DNA of 64,000 nucleotides, from positions 77,749 through 141,748 of the forward strand of contig CAZSHI010000002.1 of NCBI GenBank assembly GCA_964606735.1, read 5' to 3'. The DNA is from UBA5109 sp964606735. GTDB taxonomy: Bacteria; Pseudomonadota; Gammaproteobacteria; Pseudomonadales; Pseudohongiellaceae. A model generated the notes under the pieces. That model did not search any database, was not told where the DNA came from, and saw nothing but the letters and a program-made list of their open reading frames with translations. The translations under genes and the position numbers were made by a program. Below, piece after piece: positions 7,987 to 15,785 of this stretch (position 1 is its first letter; each line of letters opens with the position of its first letter).

Positions 7987-8271
7987 ATGCATGAATGCCC
8001 ACACTGTAATCAGGAAAGCATCAGCTCAATGCAAAAAGTTCTTGCCGTCTCGCCGATACTTGCTACCTGCAAGGTCTGCCACCGCAAGTCCTATATTCAT
8101 ATCCTTTACGGTTTAATCGCCCTGACGGTATGGATCGTCATGACCTGGGCACTAATCGGGCTGGCTTATTTTTTCCAGATGTCTTTTTTATTATTCGGCT
8201 CTGTTCCCTCTCTGGTCATTGCTATCGACCGTTATGTGATTCAGGCGCCTTTATATAAGGCCCAGTACTAA
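7987..8271 (+). CDS. Small zinc-ribbon membrane protein
   Basis: 94 residues, start ATG at 7987 preceded by AGGGGAA. Two CxxC pairs (CPHC near residue 4 and CKVC near residue 28) form a likely zinc ribbon in the cytoplasm. Two hydrophobic helices follow (LYGLIALTVWIVMTWALIGLAYFF and a second containing FLLFGSVPSLVIAI). It ends only two bases before the ubiX start codon and is probably co-transcribed with it. I recognise no named family. A link to ubiquinone or flavin chemistry is only suggested by the neighbour. Confidence 0.65.
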   Translation: MHECPHCNQESISSMQKVLAVSPILATCKVCHRKSYIHILYGLIALTVWIVMTWALIGLAYFFQMSFLLFGSVPSLVIAIDRYVIQAPLYKAQY

Positions 8272-8273
8272 AC

Positions 8274-8855
8274 ATGTCACAATCCACACAACAACGGCTT
8301 ATTGTCGGCATCAGCGGTGCCTCAGGCATCGTCTACGGCATTGAAACCCTGAAGCAGCTCAGACAAGCCGGTATTGAATCGCATCTGGTTGTCAGCAAAG
8401 CCGCCATACAGACCCTCAAATACGAAAGCGATATGAGCTTTGGCGACTTACAGGCGCTGGCCGATGTGGTTTATTCCAATCAGGATATTGGTGCAGCCAT
8501 TGCAAGCGGCAGTTTTAAAACCGGAGGCATGATAGTCGCTCCCTGCTCAATCCGCAGCCTTGCAGAAATTGCATCCGGCCTGAGCGCTTCGCTGCTCAGT
8601 CGTGCCGCAGATGTCATTCTCAAAGAGCGCCGGCGTCTGGTCTTACTGGTGAGGGAAACGCCTCTGCATGCTGGCCATCTACAAAGCATGCTGGATGTAA
8701 CAAATATGGGGGGCATTATCATGCCGCCGGTACCTGCTTTTTATACAAAGCCACAAAACATTGAAGCAATGGTAAGCCAGACAATTGCCCGGGCACTGGA
8801 TCTTTTTGAGATTGAAACCTCAGCGCTCAAGCGCTGGGATGGACAGGAAACTTAG
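8274..8855 (+). CDS. ubiX: Flavin prenyltransferase UbiX
   Basis: 193 residues, the normal family length. The N-terminal GISGASGIVYGIETL is the FMN-binding signature. VAPCSIRSLAEIASGLS and LKERRRLVLLVRETPLH are the conserved prenyl-phosphate and FMN segments of UbiX/Pad1. The enzyme joins a dimethylallyl group to FMN to make prenylated FMN, the cofactor for the decarboxylase UbiD in ubiquinone synthesis. ubiD itself is not in the window, but ubiA, the preceding step, is at 26.7 kb. It starts two bases after the small zinc-ribbon membrane protein gene and ends before a clear bidirectional terminator. Confidence 0.95.
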   Translation: MSQSTQQRLIVGISGASGIVYGIETLKQLRQAGIESHLVVSKAAIQTLKYESDMSFGDLQALADVVYSNQDIGAAIASGSFKTGGMIVAPCSIRSLAEIASGLSASLLSRAADVILKERRRLVLLVRETPLHAGHLQSMLDVTNMGGIIMPPVPAFYTKPQNIEAMVSQTIARALDLFEIETSALKRWDGQET

Positions 8856-8871
8856 AAGCTAAGCCGGAAAC

Positions 8872-8901
8872 AAAACACCCGCCTGCTGGCGGGTGTTTTT
8901 T
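8872..8901. terminator. Bidirectional rho-independent terminator (ubiX / rpmG)
   Basis: Stem AAAACACCCGCC / GGCGGGTGTTTT with loop TGCT and a T-run on the plus strand. The A-run on the other side serves the minus strand. It lies 16 bp after ubiX and 17 bp after the rpmG stop codon, so it ends both convergent units. Confidence 0.9.
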
Positions 8902-8918
8902 AAGACAATCTGTTGCGA

Positions 8919-9074
8919 TTACTTGATTTTGGCTTCCGTATAAATCACGTGCTTGCGCACAACAGGATCATATTTTTTGATCTCCATCTTGTCCGGCATA
9001 TTGCGTTTGTTTTTATCGGTAGTGTAGAAATGTCCGGTTTTGGCACTTGATACCAATCTGATTTTATCTCGCAT
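8919..9074 (-). CDS. rpmG: Ribosomal protein bL33
   Basis: 51 residues. The translation starts MRDKIRLVSSAKTGHFY and contains TTDKNKRNMPDKMEIKKYDP, the standard bL33 sequence; it ends TEAKIK. It lacks the zinc-binding cysteines, so it is the zinc-independent form. It is a large-subunit protein near the ribosomal E site. It lies 33 bp downstream of rpmB, the universal arrangement in gammaproteobacteria, and the pair is closed by the terminator at 8872-8901. Confidence 0.97.
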   Translation of the reverse strand: MRDKIRLVSSAKTGHFYTTDKNKRNMPDKMEIKKYDPVVRKHVIYTEAKIK

Positions 9075-9107
9075 GACTTTATTCCTGTTTTGTTGACCAA
9101 TACCTGT

Positions 9108-9344
9108 TTAAACTTTAACGCCTCTGCCACGAATATCGGCTAACACGACATCAATCCCACGCTTGTCGATAACGCGCATGCCCTTGCTGGACAAGCGTAA
9201 CTTCACAAAGCGCTTTTCAGATTCAACCCAAAACCGGTGGGTATGCAGGTTCGGATTGAAACGGCGACGCGTGCGGTTTTTCGCATGAGAAACATTATTC
9301 CCGGTCACAGGTCTTTTGCCGGTTACCATGCATACTCTGGACAT
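9108..9344 (-). CDS. rpmB: Ribosomal protein bL28
   Basis: 78 residues, the expected length. It begins MSRVCMVTGKRPVTGNNVSH and has the basic segment KNRTRRRFNPNLHTHRFW typical of bL28. It is part of the 50S subunit. It is the first gene of the rpmB-rpmG pair. The region upstream (9345-9461) separates it from radC on the same strand and probably holds the promoter; the sequence CTGTGG there is not a clear promoter match. Confidence 0.97.
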   Translation of the reverse strand: MSRVCMVTGKRPVTGNNVSHAKNRTRRRFNPNLHTHRFWVESEKRFVKLRLSSKGMRVIDKRGIDVVLADIRGRGVKV

Positions 9345-9461
9345 TGTTCTGGCCTCGTTTTAACTAATTTCACTTCGTCCGGCGAAGTGCGTTGAATTCT
9401 GTGGAAAAAAGAGCTGCGTTTTATACCAGAACGGCCCTGCAATGGCAAGGATTACGCGCAT

Positions 9462-10136
9462 TTAAAGCATGCCGCGCTCAGCCAGCGAGGTCACTTCAGC
9501 ATCGCCAACTATCAAGTGATCAAGTGTGCGAATGTCCACCAGTTGCAGGGCAGATTTAAGCCGCCGGGTAATACTGATATCAGCATCACTGGGCTCAGCC
9601 ACACCAGAGGGGTGGTTATGTGCAAAGATAACGGCTGCAGCGCGATAATGCAGCGCCCTGTCCAGCACCTCCCGTGGATGTACCATGGCGCCATCTATCG
9701 TACCTTCAAACAGCTCTTCCTGAGCCAACACCCGGTGCTGTGAGTCCAGAAACAGGCATAAAAATACCTCTCGCTTGCGGCTTCGCAGACAGCTGCTTAC
9801 ATAGCGGCGGCTCAGAGAAGCGCTGGTAAGTGCATTTTCTCGACAAAGCGTTTCCAGCAAGTGCCGTCGTGACAGCTCCAGTGCGCCCTGCAACTGGGCA
9901 TACTTGGCCGAACCCAGGCCCGCTTGCTGGCAAAAAACTCGTTCATCCAGCTCAAGAATACCGCGCAGGGAACCAAATTTGGCCAAGAGCTGGCGCCCCA
10001 GTGCTATTGCGGAAGTGCCTGCGATGCCGGTGCGCAGGAATATGGCCAGCAATTCAGCATCCGAAAGGCTTTGAGCCCCTTTGACCAGAAGCTTTTCTCG
10101 CGGTTTTTCCTGCTGCGGCCACTCCCTGATGGACAT
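9462..10136 (-). CDS. radC: RadC-family JAMM/MPN protein
   Basis: 224 residues from the ATG at 10136, which has GGGAGGG just upstream; an in-frame upstream ATG lacks this. An N-terminal helix-hairpin-helix part (SLSDAELLAIFLRTGI) precedes the JAMM metalloprotease-like core, with HNHPSG in IFAHNHPSGVAEPSDAD giving the metal ligands. Its original DNA-repair assignment in E. coli was withdrawn, and the true role of the family is unsettled. The radC-rpmB-rpmG and radC-coaBC neighbourhood is standard in gammaproteobacteria, which makes this the chromosomal housekeeping copy, not a defence- or plasmid-linked one. Confidence 0.92.
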   Translation of the reverse strand: MSIREWPQQEKPREKLLVKGAQSLSDAELLAIFLRTGIAGTSAIALGRQLLAKFGSLRGILELDERVFCQQAGLGSAKYAQLQGALELSRRHLLETLCRENALTSASLSRRYVSSCLRSRKREVFLCLFLDSQHRVLAQEELFEGTIDGAMVHPREVLDRALHYRAAAVIFAHNHPSGVAEPSDADISITRRLKSALQLVDIRTLDHLIVGDAEVTSLAERGML

Positions 10137-10226
10137 CGGCCCTCCCTGAGTGAATCCTGCTCTGCCGAAGGGCAGGCATTCAGTCACTATAGTACAGCGC
10201 CAGCGCAGTGCCAGGCAGACACTTAT

Positions 10227-10823
10227 CTACTGAAACTCGGGACGATACCAGTATTGCTGATGGCAGGCTGTACAGGCCTCATCAACCGCACCACCCGCTT
10301 CAACATAGGCATCCAGATCCCTCGCGTCAATGGCATCCAGTACACGCAAATTGGCCTGCTGAAAAGCCTGCGCGAAACCGACCCAGGACTGCCGGTCCTC
10401 ACGGAGCCTTGCCTCAACCTCTTCCGGAACAAATTCAAACTCGGGGAAATCTGTGGTCGAACCGGGAGGCGCTACATTTCTGCCGGGAATCATCAGCGAA
10501 TTGGCCCCCTCGACCATGGCAATCACGTTACGTCGCAGCATTTCCCAGTCTGCATCACTTTGGGGGCTGCTATCCACAATAATGGTCTCGCCATCGACAA
10601 ACGTGGCCTCATAGCCCACGGCCTCCCAGACTATGTCGGCATTGGGGTCAATCAGCGTATTCATGACATCCCGAATCGTCAGTCTGGTGTTAAACTCTTC
10701 ATAGTTCAGTGCTGAAGGGGCCTCTGCAAGGCTCGTCGCTGGCCCGATGGGCTCATTACGGTCACAAGAAGCCAGCACTGACAAGGCCATCACGGGAACC
10801 AACAAGTATCGGTAATTTTGCAT
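10227..10823 (-). CDS. Cytochrome c-like lipoprotein
   Basis: 198 residues from MQNYRY at 10823; an in-frame upstream start adds five residues. A signal (YLLVPVMALSVLASC) ends in the lipobox LASC, so it is probably lipid-anchored. One CTACH haem motif lies 14 residues from the C-terminus (VDEACTACHQQYWYRPEF). The N-terminal mature region has MNTLIDPNADIVWEAVG, a segment seen before a helical bundle in cytochrome c'/c556-like proteins. It is similar in design to the gene at 7270-7827 but not closely related in sequence. It stands alone between radC and the divergent coaBC. The electron partner is unknown. Confidence 0.75.
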   Translation of the reverse strand: MQNYRYLLVPVMALSVLASCDRNEPIGPATSLAEAPSALNYEEFNTRLTIRDVMNTLIDPNADIVWEAVGYEATFVDGETIIVDSSPQSDADWEMLRRNVIAMVEGANSLMIPGRNVAPPGSTTDFPEFEFVPEEVEARLREDRQSWVGFAQAFQQANLRVLDAIDARDLDAYVEAGGAVDEACTACHQQYWYRPEFQ

Positions 10824-10955
10824 GCTACTCACCCACATAAACGATTATTATACCTCCATTCTATGCCTGTTTATGGTCAGGGCAAAATTGAATCTTGGAC
10901 ATCATGCTGCTAGGCTTCATCAACTTTTTACTGCGCTCCCCTCACCTTTTTAAGC

Positions 10956-12149
10956 ATGCTTAGCCTAATTAACAAACACATCATTCTAGGCATTACCGGC
11001 GGCATCGCAGCCTACAAAAGCGCCGAACTTTGTCGCCTTCTCATCAAGGCCGGCGCTCAGGTGAGAGTCGTGATGACAGATGCAGCCTGTGAATTCATTA
11101 CCCCTCTCACTCTGCAGGCCCTATCGGGACATAAAGTCCATCGTGAACTGCTGGATGAAGAAGCAGAAGCCGCCATGGGCCATATTGAGCTGGCGCGCTG
11201 GGCTGAGCTCATCCTGATTGCTCCGACCAGTGCTGACTTTATGGCGCGACTGGTACACGGCGAAGCCAGTGATCTGTTGAGTGCCCTTTGCCTGGCCAGG
11301 CGTTGCCCACTGGCTCTTGCCCCCGCCATGAATCAGGCAATGTGGTCAAAACAAAATACTCAGGAAAACCTTCTGGCCTTGCAGCAGAAGCAGGTGCACA
11401 TTCTGGGTCCGGCCGAGGGAGACCAGGCCTGTGGTGATGTTGGCCCGGGACGCATGCTGGAAGCAGAAGAGCTGTGCCGACTGGCTGCTGGCTTTTTCCA
11501 AACAGGCAGCCTGGCTGGCTTAAGTGTCTGTATCAGCGCCGGCCCTACCCGGGAAGCGATTGATCCAGTGCGTTACATCAGTAATCACAGCTCTGGCAAA
11601 ATGGGCTACGCGATTGCCCAAGCTGCCCTTGAAGCAGGGGCCGCTGTCACACTGGTCAGTGGCCCCGTATCCCTGTCGGCGCCAGAGTCTGCCGCTGTGA
11701 AGTTGGTTGAAAGCGCTGCTCAAATGCATGCCGCCTGCCTCGACAGCCCCTGCGATATTTTTATCGGAGTGGCTGCGGTTGCCGACTACCGCCCAGTAAA
11801 GGCAGGCCAGAACAAGATCAAGAAGTCTGCCGACAGCATGACGCTGAAGCTCGAAAAAACACCAGATATCCTGGCTGACATTGCCCGCCAGAAAAAACGC
11901 CCTTTCTGTGTTGGCTTTGCCGCTGAAACCGAAAATCTGGAAGCCTATGCCCTGGCAAAACTGCAGGATAAAAAGCTGGATATGATTGTTGCCAACCAGG
12001 CCACAGACACCTTCAACCAGGATGAGGCCAGCATCACCGTCTACTGGCCCGGGCATGACAAGCCACTGGCCGGCCTGCGCAAAAGCCAGCTGGCGCGGGA
12101 GCTCATCGAGCTCATCGCCCAATGTTATCGATCACAAAACAGCGCATGA
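10956..12149 (+). CDS. coaBC: Bifunctional phosphopantothenoylcysteine decarboxylase / synthetase
   Basis: 397 residues. The N-terminal flavoprotein CoaC (about 1-185) has GITGGIAAYKSAEL, the catalytic-His segment GHIELARWAELILIAPTSAD, PAMNQAMW and the cysteine-bearing ACGDVGPGRM. The C-terminal CoaB (about 190-397) has SAGPTREAIDPVRYISNHSS and the lysine region NKIKKS. Together they couple 4'-phosphopantothenate to cysteine using CTP and decarboxylate the product, two steps of coenzyme A synthesis. The stop codon overlaps the algC start as ATGA. In Pseudomonas, dut sits between these two genes; here it does not. Confidence 0.96.
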   Translation: MLSLINKHIILGITGGIAAYKSAELCRLLIKAGAQVRVVMTDAACEFITPLTLQALSGHKVHRELLDEEAEAAMGHIELARWAELILIAPTSADFMARLVHGEASDLLSALCLARRCPLALAPAMNQAMWSKQNTQENLLALQQKQVHILGPAEGDQACGDVGPGRMLEAEELCRLAAGFFQTGSLAGLSVCISAGPTREAIDPVRYISNHSSGKMGYAIAQAALEAGAAVTLVSGPVSLSAPESAAVKLVESAAQMHAACLDSPCDIFIGVAAVADYRPVKAGQNKIKKSADSMTLKLEKTPDILADIARQKKRPFCVGFAAETENLEAYALAKLQDKKLDMIVANQATDTFNQDEASITVYWPGHDKPLAGLRKSQLARELIELIAQCYRSQNSA

Positions 12150-13528
12150 CCCAGCCCGTTCTGCAGGATGAGATTTTTCGGGCTTATGACATCCGGGGCC
12201 TTGTCGGCGAGGGGTTGAACCCCGAGGTCATGTACTGGCTTGGCAAGGCCATCGGCAGTGAAGCTCTTTACAAGGGTGAAAAGACACTGCTGCTTGCCTG
12301 TGATGCCCGTCTCTCTAGCCCTGAATTTGCTGAGCAGATACAGGCCGGCATTCTCGAAACCGGCTGCAATGTCATTAACCTTGGTGCAGTTCCAACCCCT
12401 TTGCTTTATTTTGCCTGCCATACGCTGGAGCCGGGTTCTGGTGTGATGATTACGGGCAGTCACAATCCCAAGGAATACAATGGCGTCAAAGTAGTCTTCA
12501 AGCAGCAAAGCCTGAGTGATGCGCAAATCACTATTTTCAAAGACCGGATTCATTCCCAAGCCTTTTATTCAGGTAAGGGCAAGCTCTCAGAGCATGACGT
12601 TAAAGCCGCCTATATCCGCCGAGTATCTGAAGACATAAAACTCAAACAGCCTTGGAAGCTTGTCATAGACTGTGGCAATGCCATTTGCTCAAACGTCGCA
12701 CCGCAGCTGTTTCAGCAGCTGGGCTGCGAGGTAAGCGGACTTTATTGTGATATTGACGGCTCCTTTCCCAACCATCACCCTGACCCAAGCCAAGCTGAAA
12801 ATCTACGTGACTTGATAAAGCGGGTTGTTGATAGCGACGCTGATCTGGGCATCGCCTTTGATGGAGATGGCGACCGCGTAGCACTGATTACTGGCAAGGG
12901 AGAAATCATTGATGCCGACCATCTGTTAATGACTTTTGCCCGTGATATCCTGCCCGAGAACCCAGGTGCAATCATTGTTTACGACGTCAAAAGTTCGAAT
13001 CACCTCTGCCAGATCATCACCGAACTTAAGGGGAAGCCGCTGATGTGCAGGAGCGGGCACTCCTATGTAAAGAAAGCCCTGCATCAATCTGGCGCCCTGC
13101 TCGGAGGTGAATATTCGTCACACCTGTTCTTCAAACACCGCTGGTACGGTTTCGATGACGGCCTATACGCAGCTGCACGCTTCCTGGAAATTATGGATAA
13201 AACCCGGGCTTCAGCCGATAAGATCCTGGACTCCCTGCCCCGTAGCTCACATACCCCCGAACTCTTTGTGCCAGTGGCTGAAAGTGAAAAATTTGCCATG
13301 ATGAAAACCATCAGTTCAGCCTTTTCACTGCCGAATGCGGAAATCAACACCCTGGATGGCCTGCGAGTTAGTCTGGAAAACGCCTGGGGCTTAATCCGCG
13401 CCTCCAATACCACCCCGAATCTGATGTTGCGTTTTGAAGCGGAATCCGCTGAAGCCCTCGAAGACATCATGCATAAGTTTCAGCAGGAGCTATTACGAAT
13501 CCTGCCGGACCTGAAGCTTAACTTTTAA
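12146..13528 (+). CDS. algC: Phosphomannomutase / phosphoglucomutase
   Basis: 460 residues, matching AlgC (about 463). The ATG at 12146 is chosen because it overlaps the coaBC stop as ATGA. The start EIFRAYDIRGLVGE is diagnostic. The phosphoserine loop is ITGSHNPKEYNG, the Mg site is IAFDGDGDR, and the C-terminal substrate loop is SLENAWGLIRASNTTPN. The enzyme interconverts hexose 1- and 6-phosphates for alginate, LPS and other surface sugars. Its GDP-mannose or UDP-glucose partners are not in the window. Substrate range beyond mannose and glucose cannot be told from sequence. Confidence 0.94.
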   Translation: MTQPVLQDEIFRAYDIRGLVGEGLNPEVMYWLGKAIGSEALYKGEKTLLLACDARLSSPEFAEQIQAGILETGCNVINLGAVPTPLLYFACHTLEPGSGVMITGSHNPKEYNGVKVVFKQQSLSDAQITIFKDRIHSQAFYSGKGKLSEHDVKAAYIRRVSEDIKLKQPWKLVIDCGNAICSNVAPQLFQQLGCEVSGLYCDIDGSFPNHHPDPSQAENLRDLIKRVVDSDADLGIAFDGDGDRVALITGKGEIIDADHLLMTFARDILPENPGAIIVYDVKSSNHLCQIITELKGKPLMCRSGHSYVKKALHQSGALLGGEYSSHLFFKHRWYGFDDGLYAAARFLEIMDKTRASADKILDSLPRSSHTPELFVPVAESEKFAMMKTISSAFSLPNAEINTLDGLRVSLENAWGLIRASNTTPNLMLRFEAESAEALEDIMHKFQQELLRILPDLKLNF

Positions 13529-13541
13529 GCCCCAATCCAAG

Positions 13542-13556
13542 CTTGCAGTGTGCAAG
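13542..13556. other. 15-bp palindrome upstream of argB
   Basis: CTTGCA-GTG-TGCAAG is a perfect 6-bp inverted repeat with a 3-base centre, lying 13 bp after algC and about 70 bp before argB. A TATAAT sequence lies at 13572-13577 in the same gap. It could be an operator or a small transcript hairpin; nothing decides between these. Confidence 0.35.
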
Positions 13557-13626
13557 TACCGCAATATTCCTTATAATTCTGGAAATTGGTAGTAAGTAAG
13601 TATTCGCTTATATTAAGAGTTTAGGC

Positions 13627-14532
13627 ATGACACAGGATTTAAAAACGGCCAGCAATATTGCTGCTGTACTGACAGAAGCTCTGCCCTATATTCAGCGCTT
13701 TACCGGCAAGACCATCGTTGTCAAATATGGCGGCAATGCCATGACCGATGAAACTCTGAAAAACAGCTTCGCCCGCGATATTGTGCTGATGAAGCTGGTT
13801 GGCATGCGCCCCATTGTCGTGCATGGCGGAGGGCCTCAGATCGGCTCCTTACTGGAAAAGCTGAATATCAAGTCTGATTTTGTTGAGGGCATGCGCGTGA
13901 CGGATAGCGCCACCATGGATGTCGTTGAAATGGTGCTTGGTGGCCTGGTCAACAAGGAAATTGTTTCCCTGCTCAATAAAAACGGCGGCAAGGCCATTGG
14001 TCTGACCGGGAAGGACGGCAGTTTCATCCGCGCGCGAAAAATGAAAATGTCCCGCCAGACGCCGGAAATGCAGGCCCCTGAAATTATCGACATCGGTCAT
14101 GTCGGTGAAGTTGAAAGTATTGATCCCGAGATTATCAGCTTGATCACACAAAGTGATTTCATTCCGGTGATTGCGCCCATTGGCACCGGCGATGACGGTC
14201 TTTCCTACAACATCAATGCTGACCTTGTCGCTGGCAAGCTGGCTCAGCTGGTGATGGCGGAAAAACTGATTCTATTAACCAATATTGCCGGCGTACAGGA
14301 TAAAGCAGGCAATATCCTCACCGGGCTCAGTACCGCTCAGGTGCAGACGCTGATTGATGATGGCACCATCCATGGCGGAATGTTGCCAAAAATCCGCTGT
14401 GCACTGGATGCCGTGAGTTCCGGCGTTAAAAGTGCACAGATCATTGATGGCCGTGTTCCTCACGCTGTCTTGTTGGAAATTTTCACTGACAAAGGCATCG
14501 GCACGCAGATCAGCAACCGGCTTGAGCATTAA
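13627..14532 (+). CDS. argB: Acetylglutamate kinase
   Basis: 301 residues. Near the N-terminus TIVVKYGGNAM is the phosphate-binding lysine/glycine loop. IVVHGGGPQIGSLLEKL is the substrate site, and MRVTDSATMDVVEMVLGG and SYNINADLVAGKLA are family motifs. It phosphorylates N-acetylglutamate in arginine synthesis. The N-terminal helix before residue 30 (NIAAVLTEALPYIQRF) is the extension found in arginine-inhibited hexameric forms, so feedback inhibition is likely. It is transcribed in the same direction as algC after 98 bp, which contain a likely -10 (TATAAT at 13572). Confidence 0.96.
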   Translation: MTQDLKTASNIAAVLTEALPYIQRFTGKTIVVKYGGNAMTDETLKNSFARDIVLMKLVGMRPIVVHGGGPQIGSLLEKLNIKSDFVEGMRVTDSATMDVVEMVLGGLVNKEIVSLLNKNGGKAIGLTGKDGSFIRARKMKMSRQTPEMQAPEIIDIGHVGEVESIDPEIISLITQSDFIPVIAPIGTGDDGLSYNINADLVAGKLAQLVMAEKLILLTNIAGVQDKAGNILTGLSTAQVQTLIDDGTIHGGMLPKIRCALDAVSSGVKSAQIIDGRVPHAVLLEIFTDKGIGTQISNRLEH

Positions 14533-14556
14533 ACAAAAGGCTGAGGGGAAGCTCGT

Positions 14557-15153
14557 ATGGCAAAACCCGATAAAAACTCCCGCCGCGATCAGATACTTCA
14601 CGTTCTGGCGCAGATGCTTGAAGAGCATCCCGGGGGCCGGATCACTACCGCCACGCTGGCCAGACAGGTAGGCGTTTCCGAAGCCGCGCTGTATCGTCAT
14701 TTTCCCAGCAAGGCACGCATGTTTGAGGGCCTGATCGCCTTCATCGAAAATACTCTGTTCTCCCGCATCAGCCGAATTATTGCCGATAATGGTTCAGTGC
14801 TGGGCCAGTGTGAGCGTATTGTGTTTTTAACCCTGACCTTTGCTGAAAAGAATCCCGGCATCACCCGGGTCTTGAACGGCGACGCTTTGGCCGGAGAGCC
14901 GGAACGGCTGCGTCAGCAGGTATCACAGATTTTCGAGAGACTGGAAACCCAACTCAAACAGATCATTCGTGAAGCCGAATTGAAAGAAGGTCTGCGGACC
15001 CGGGAATCGGTGACAGCAACTGCCAATCTGCTGATTGCCTATACCGAAGGTAAAATTTCCCAATATGTACGCAGTGATTTTAAGCGTCTGCCGACCGAAG
15101 GCTGGGCAGAGCAGTGGCTTCTGCTGCAGAGTCCTCTGTTCTATACGCCGTAG
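14557..15153 (+). CDS. slmA: Nucleoid occlusion factor SlmA (TetR family)
   Basis: 198 residues, the SlmA length. The N-terminal helix-turn-helix is GGRITTATLARQVGVSEAALYRHFPSK in two conserved parts (residues about 27-53). The C-terminal part keeps the SlmA sequence ITRVLNGDALAGEPERLRQQ. In E. coli SlmA binds chromosomal sites outside the terminus region and blocks FtsZ ring assembly over DNA. The context argB-slmA-pyrE is the standard slmA (ttk) neighbourhood. The start has AGGGGAAG upstream. Its 3' end overlaps the convergent pyrE by 13 bp. Confidence 0.93.
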   Translation: MAKPDKNSRRDQILHVLAQMLEEHPGGRITTATLARQVGVSEAALYRHFPSKARMFEGLIAFIENTLFSRISRIIADNGSVLGQCERIVFLTLTFAEKNPGITRVLNGDALAGEPERLRQQVSQIFERLETQLKQIIREAELKEGLRTRESVTATANLLIAYTEGKISQYVRSDFKRLPTEGWAEQWLLLQSPLFYTP

Positions 15154-15785
15154 GATTCCTGATAGGCCTGCAAATCAGGCAGGTACTGACGCAATCGATC
15201 GTCTCCGCTGTCAAGATAATCCAAAATCTGCCCCAGATTAATGATACTCAGAACCGGAATATCGTAATCTGCTTCAATTTCCTGAATAGCTGAAATTTCA
15301 CCCTGGCCTTTTTCCTGACGATCAAGAGCCACCACCACACCAACAGCTTCAGCGCCAGCTTCAGTAATCAACTCCATGACTTCACGAATTGCGGTGCCCG
15401 CCGTAATCACATCATCAACAATCAGTACCCGTCCTTTGAGTTCAGCGCCAACGATACTGCCGCCTTCGCCATGATCCTTCGCCTCCTTGCGGTTAAAGCA
15501 ATAAGGCTTGCTGATGCCGAACTCCTGATTGAGGGCAATGGAGCTGGCAGCCACCAGCGGGATACCTTTGTATGCCGGCCCAAACAGCACATCGAAATCA
15601 AGCTTGGCATCGGCAATTGCTGCGGCATAGGAACTGCCAACCTGGGCCAGCGATGCGCCGGTGTTGAATAAGCCCGCATTAAAGAAATAAGGGCTCTTGC
15701 GGCCGGACTTCAGGGTAAAGCTGCCAAAGCGTAGGATATTCTCGGCGGTAACAAAGTCCAGAAACTGTAACTGATAATTTTTCAT
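15141..15785 (-). CDS. pyrE: Orotate phosphoribosyltransferase
   Basis: 214 residues. The PRPP-binding loop is VLIVDDVITAGTAIREV (about residues 121-137) and the N-terminus is MKNYQLQFLDFVTAENILRF-like as in gammaproteobacterial PyrE. AYKGIPLVAASSIAL and YCFNRKEAKDHGEGG supply the flexible catalytic loop. It makes orotidine 5'-phosphate in pyrimidine synthesis. Its start overlaps the rph stop (ATGA), so the two are co-transcribed as in E. coli, where rph translation affects pyrE attenuation. Confidence 0.97.
   Translation of the reverse strand: MKNYQLQFLDFVTAENILRFGSFTLKSGRKSPYFFNAGLFNTGASLAQVGSSYAAAIADAKLDFDVLFGPAYKGIPLVAASSIALNQEFGISKPYCFNRKEAKDHGEGGSIVGAELKGRVLIVDDVITAGTAIREVMELITEAGAEAVGVVVALDRQEKGQGEISAIQEIEADYDIPVLSIINLGQILDYLDSGDDRLRQYLPDLQAYQESYGV

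Noticed and set aside
9924..10715. 263-codon open frame on the plus strand
   Set aside because: It lies antisense to radC and the cytochrome-like gene, both with clear motifs and ribosome-binding sites. The translation has no recognisable domain.
12985..13005. AAAGTTCGAATCACC, like a tRNA T-arm
   Set aside because: It is within algC codons and there is no matching acceptor or anticodon stem around it.
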